Part shown: one piece after another, positions 6,818 to 8,956 of the stretch
Layout of the letters: each line of letters begins with the position of its first letter
Position numbering within the stretch: position 1 is the first letter of the stretch
NCBI GenBank assembly: GCA_937936695.1
Contig: CALHCK010000181.1
Coordinates: 1 to 8,956 of the forward strand
Length of the DNA: 8,956 nucleotides
Direction of reading: 5' to 3'
From: an uncultured Polaribacter sp.
GTDB taxonomy: Bacteria > Bacteroidota > Bacteroidia > Flavobacteriales > Flavobacteriaceae
Made by a program: the position numbers and the translations under genes
Notes under the pieces: model-generated
Told to the model about the DNA's origin: nothing
What the model saw: only the letters and a program-made list of their open reading frames with translations
The model's database searches: none

Positions 6818-8197
6818 ATGAAAATAACAGGAAAAACATTAATAGATTTAGGATATAAGCCTAATAAGTGGTTTGCAAAAGCAATTGAACATATAAACGC
6901 TAATGAATTATCTGAAAACGAAATAAAAGATTATATGAAAACAATATTGCATCCTGAACCAATAGAACCTTTTAAAACACCGTTGGCTTACTTTAAAAAT
7001 ATTAGAGCCGAACACGAAGAAGAACGTTCAAATGTTGAGCAAGTTTTTGAAACAATGAATACATTGATGAAAACACCAACTATTATAAAAGGTGCTGTGA
7101 TGCCTGATGCTTGCCCTACTGGCGGAATAGGTCAAATACCTGTTGGTGGTGTAGTTGCTACTAAAAACGCAATACACCCTGCTATGCACTCTGCTGATAT
7201 TTGTTGTTCTGTTATGATGACAAATTTTGGTAAGATAGAACCAAAAAAGGTCTTAGACGTAGCACACAATGTTACACATTTTGGTTTTGGTGGTAGGAAA
7301 GATTTATTTGATTTACCAATAGAATTAGAAAACAAGATTAAAGAGAATACCTTTTTAAATAATGAAAAAAGCATTTTACTTTCCAAAACAAATCTTGGTA
7401 CTCAAGGTGATGGAAATCACTTTTTATTTATAGGTACTTCTGAAAATACTGGTGATACAATTATGGTAACACACCACGGCTCTAGAGGTTTTGGCGCACA
7501 TCTTTATAAAAACGCAATGAAAGTCGCTGAAAGGTTTAGGAAACAAATATCTCCAAAAACTATTAAAAAAAACGCTTGGATTCCTTTTGATACAAAAGAA
7601 GGTGTTGAGTATTGGAAAGCTTTACAAATTATAAGAGAATGGACTAAATTAAATCACAATATATTACACGCTAAAACTTGTGAGGATTTAGGAATTGAGC
7701 CTGTTTTAAGATTTTGGAATGAACATAATTTTGTATTTAAAGATGAAGATGTTTTTTACCACGCAAAAGGTGCAACGCCTTTAGATGATAAATTTGTTCC
7801 TGATTCTTATAAAGGATTAAGATTAATACCTTTAAATATGGCTGAACCTGTATTGATTGTAAAAGGTGAAACAACAGAAAACAATTTAGGTTTTGCTCCA
7901 CACGGTGCAGGAAGAAATATAAGTAGAACAGCACATAAAAAGAAAAAAGATACACAAACAATTAACGAGGTTTTTAATGAAGAAACAAAAGGATTAGATA
8001 TTAGGTTTTTTTCTGGAAATGTTGATATTTCTGAATTGCCATCTGCTTATAAAAACGCTAACAATGTTCAAAAACAAATGAATGATTTTGGCTTAGGAGA
8101 AGTTGTAGATAGAATAATGCCTTATGGTTGTATAATGGCAGGAGACACTTTAATTGATGCGCCTTGGAAAAAACGTAAGAGTAAGCCGATTGAGTAA
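6818..8197 (+). CDS. rtcB: RtcB-family RNA-splicing/repair ligase
   Basis: A 459-residue intact RtcB: a GTP- and Mn2+-dependent ligase that joins 2',3'-cyclic phosphate (or 3'-phosphate) RNA ends to 5'-OH ends, in tRNA splicing or repair of cleaved RNA in the cytoplasm. The N-terminus MKITGKTLIDLGYKPNKWF is the usual Bacteroidota form and supports the ATG at 6818. Metal-site motifs are present: D127-x-x-C130 (HSADICC), GDGNHF with N200/H201, THHGSRGFG with H219, and EHN with H303. The KGAT motif (317-320) and PHGAGRNISR with H362, the histidine that becomes guanylylated, are both intact. The tail AYKNANNVQKQM and PYGCIMAGDT match the family. No archease or prfH partner gene lies beside it. 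Both sides are decayed mobile DNA and it is enclosed by 28-base inverted repeats, suggesting acquisition as a unit. No T-run hairpin terminator was found after it. Confidence 0.95.
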   Translation: MKITGKTLIDLGYKPNKWFAKAIEHINANELSENEIKDYMKTILHPEPIEPFKTPLAYFKNIRAEHEEERSNVEQVFETMNTLMKTPTIIKGAVMPDACPTGGIGQIPVGGVVATKNAIHPAMHSADICCSVMMTNFGKIEPKKVLDVAHNVTHFGFGGRKDLFDLPIELENKIKENTFLNNEKSILLSKTNLGTQGDGNHFLFIGTSENTGDTIMVTHHGSRGFGAHLYKNAMKVAERFRKQISPKTIKKNAWIPFDTKEGVEYWKALQIIREWTKLNHNILHAKTCEDLGIEPVLRFWNEHNFVFKDEDVFYHAKGATPLDDKFVPDSYKGLRLIPLNMAEPVLIVKGETTENNLGFAPHGAGRNISRTAHKKKKDTQTINEVFNEETKGLDIRFFSGNVDISELPSAYKNANNVQKQMNDFGLGEVVDRIMPYGCIMAGDTLIDAPWKKRKSKPIE

Positions 8198-8200
8198 GTT

Positions 8201-8228
8201 CGCCCTTTTTTACAAGCGTTGCGCACAA
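8201..8228 (-). repeat. Right 28-base inverted repeat flanking rtcB
   Basis: Plus strand: CGCCCTTTTTT (8201-8211), ten variable bases, CGCACAA (8222-8228). It is the inverted partner of 6737-6764 and begins 3 bases after the rtcB stop codon, so the pair closely brackets the gene (1492 bases outer end to outer end). There is no matching GGGCG just upstream, so the CGCCC-T6 stretch is not a local terminator hairpin. Confidence 0.7.
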
Positions 8229-8234
8229 TAATTG

Positions 8235-8260
8235 AATAACACGAATTAGTGCATGTTATT
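8235..8260. repeat. Short hairpin between rtcB and the recombinase remnant
   Basis: AATAACA (8235-8241) pairs with TGTTATT (8254-8260) around a 12-base centre; the inner bases CAC/GTG could extend it with a bulge. It abuts the 3' end of the decayed recombinase frame. It could be a weak transcription end or part of a recombination site linked to the right repeat. Confidence 0.35.
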
Positions 8261-8577
8261 TACACTATAAATCTAAGGGTTGTTATCATCTGTAAACGAT
8301 TTGTGGCCACATGCGTTTAGTTTTGTGGTTTTAGAAAAATTATGACCTAACAGCTCTTGAATATCTTTTAAGTTGGTACTATTTTCTAGTAAATAACTGG
8401 CAAAATTATGCCTTAATGTATGTGGTAACTGTTTTGGTAATGCCCACTTTTTTTTGCTGCTTTTTTTATAATTCGATCTATACTGCTAGCACTGTACTTT
8501 CCATCTTTATGCGATTCAAATAAATATACTTTTGGTTTGTAGCTTTTGTAATACACTATAAGGCAGCCCAATAACTT
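8260..8577 (-). pseudogene. Tyrosine recombinase remnant (C-terminal half, frameshifted, catalytic Tyr lost)
   Basis: Read on the minus strand: YYKSYKPKVYLFESHKDGKY and SASSIDRIIKKAAKK (from 8553), then in a second frame VGITKTV, then in a third frame PHTLRHNFASYLLE, NLKDIQELLGHNFSKTTKL, then THVATN in yet another frame. Pieced together this is the standard C-terminal catalytic domain of a Bacteroidota integrase, with the box II HTLRH and the LGH motif. The breaks sit at the run of eight A near 8448-8455, just before HTLRH (about 8424), and at the catalytic tyrosine site near 8317-8318, where KTTxxYTHV has lost two bases and the Tyr codon. The gene's natural end in the last frame is TAA 8260-8262. 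The N-terminal half is missing before about 8577, near the IS3 end at 8610. Phage/ICE integrase, Xer-like or integron IntI cannot be separated without the N-terminal half. Confidence 0.85.
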
Positions 8578-8609
8578 TTATAATGACAAGCAAGTTGGTC
8601 CTTATTGAA

Positions 8610-8956
8610 TGGACTACCTATTAAATTTAGGACTATTTTTTATTATTAATAATTTTTAGTTTTAGTTCAAATTCAGCTGGAGATTTATAATCTAAAGCAG
8701 AATGCATTCTTACAGTATTATACCAATTAATATATTCTTCTATAATTTTATAGGCCTGTAAGTAAGATTTAAAATTATATCTATTAGTACATTCATATTT
8801 TAGTGTTTTAAAAAATGATTCCGCTACGGCATTACTCTTTATATTAAAAACTATGTTTTTATTCTTAATATCAAATCTTTTCTACTCATGCTTTGTGTTG
8901 TTCTATTACTTAACCTTAAGAGATCTACCATTTTACTGGAAGCATATTGTACGCCT
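8610..8956 (-). mobile_element. IS3-family element, end with broken transposase orfB, cut by the window edge
   Basis: The inner IS end is probably TGGACTACC at 8610, which begins a TGGACT...GGACTA stretch (8610-8635) typical of IS3-type terminal repeats. Minus-strand orfB fragments: GVQYASSKMVDLL and TTQSMSRK (8956 down to about 8878), then, in another frame, NAVAESFFKTLKYE, EEYINWYNTVRMHSALDYKS and PAEFELKLK, ending at TAG 8633-8635. These match the C-terminal part of the IS3/IS150 DDE domain, including the last catalytic Glu in AVAES. Between SRK and NAV the expected five residues (GNCWD) are replaced by 44 AT-rich bases containing a stop, so the gene is dead as read. The rest of the element lies beyond the right edge. 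Confidence 0.82.

Noticed and set aside
8201..8211. CGCCCTTTTTT right after rtcB as an intrinsic terminator
   Set aside because: No complementary GGGCG stem arm lies just upstream; the matching arm is 1.4 kb away at 6760-6764, so it fits the flanking inverted repeat better.
8578..8609. Further recombinase coding sequence between 8578 and the IS end
   Set aside because: Short stretches such as GLPYSVL near 8550-8570 in another frame hint at it, but 8578-8609 itself reads as nothing recognisable in any frame, so it was not annotated.

Overview
The window is AT-rich (roughly 70% A+T by eye) and looks like a chromosome segment from a marine-type member of the Flavobacteriaceae (Bacteroidota). 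Evidence: two secreted proteins end in type IX secretion (T9SS) type A sorting domains, start sites are preceded by A-rich leaders rather than strong Shine-Dalgarno sequences, -7 elements of the form TAnnTTTG occur, and the protein families are typical of that group. Genus cannot be told from this sequence.

Left part (1-6108), ordinary chromosome. The 3' end of a very large T9SS-exported surface protein with calcium-binding thrombospondin type 3 repeats runs in from the left edge (to 3505) and is closed by a strong intrinsic terminator. Next, all on the + strand, come an RsmB/NOP-family RNA m5C methyltransferase (3648-4859), a 330-base spacer with two hairpins, and a small T9SS cargo protein built around a lamin-tail domain (5191-6108). 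The two exported proteins are related in layout (lamin-tail-like domain plus T9SS tail); the methyltransferase between them is housekeeping.

Right part (about 6110-8956), accessory and decayed. It holds the 5' end of an IS1595-type transposase gene with a frameshift (6181-6341), a small minus-strand exported-protein gene that carries an in-frame TAG and is cut by that remnant (about 6342-6561), a 79-base attC-like imperfect palindrome (6607-6685), an intact RtcB-family RNA ligase gene (6818-8197) enclosed by 28-base imperfect inverted repeats, the 3' half of a tyrosine recombinase gene with about three frameshifts that has lost its catalytic tyrosine (8260-8577, minus), and the end of a broken IS3-family element (8610 to beyond the right edge, minus).

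The most interesting reading is that the rtcB gene was delivered as a cassette: inverted repeats hug the gene (the right one starts 3 bases after the stop codon), a palindrome with integron-attC-like architecture lies just upstream, and a dead tyrosine recombinase lies just downstream. This is inference; the sequence shows the repeats and the broken recombinase, not the mobility. Apart from rtcB, every recognisable protein-coding sequence in the right part is broken, which suggests rtcB is the one being kept by selection. No tRNA, rRNA or CRISPR array was seen.
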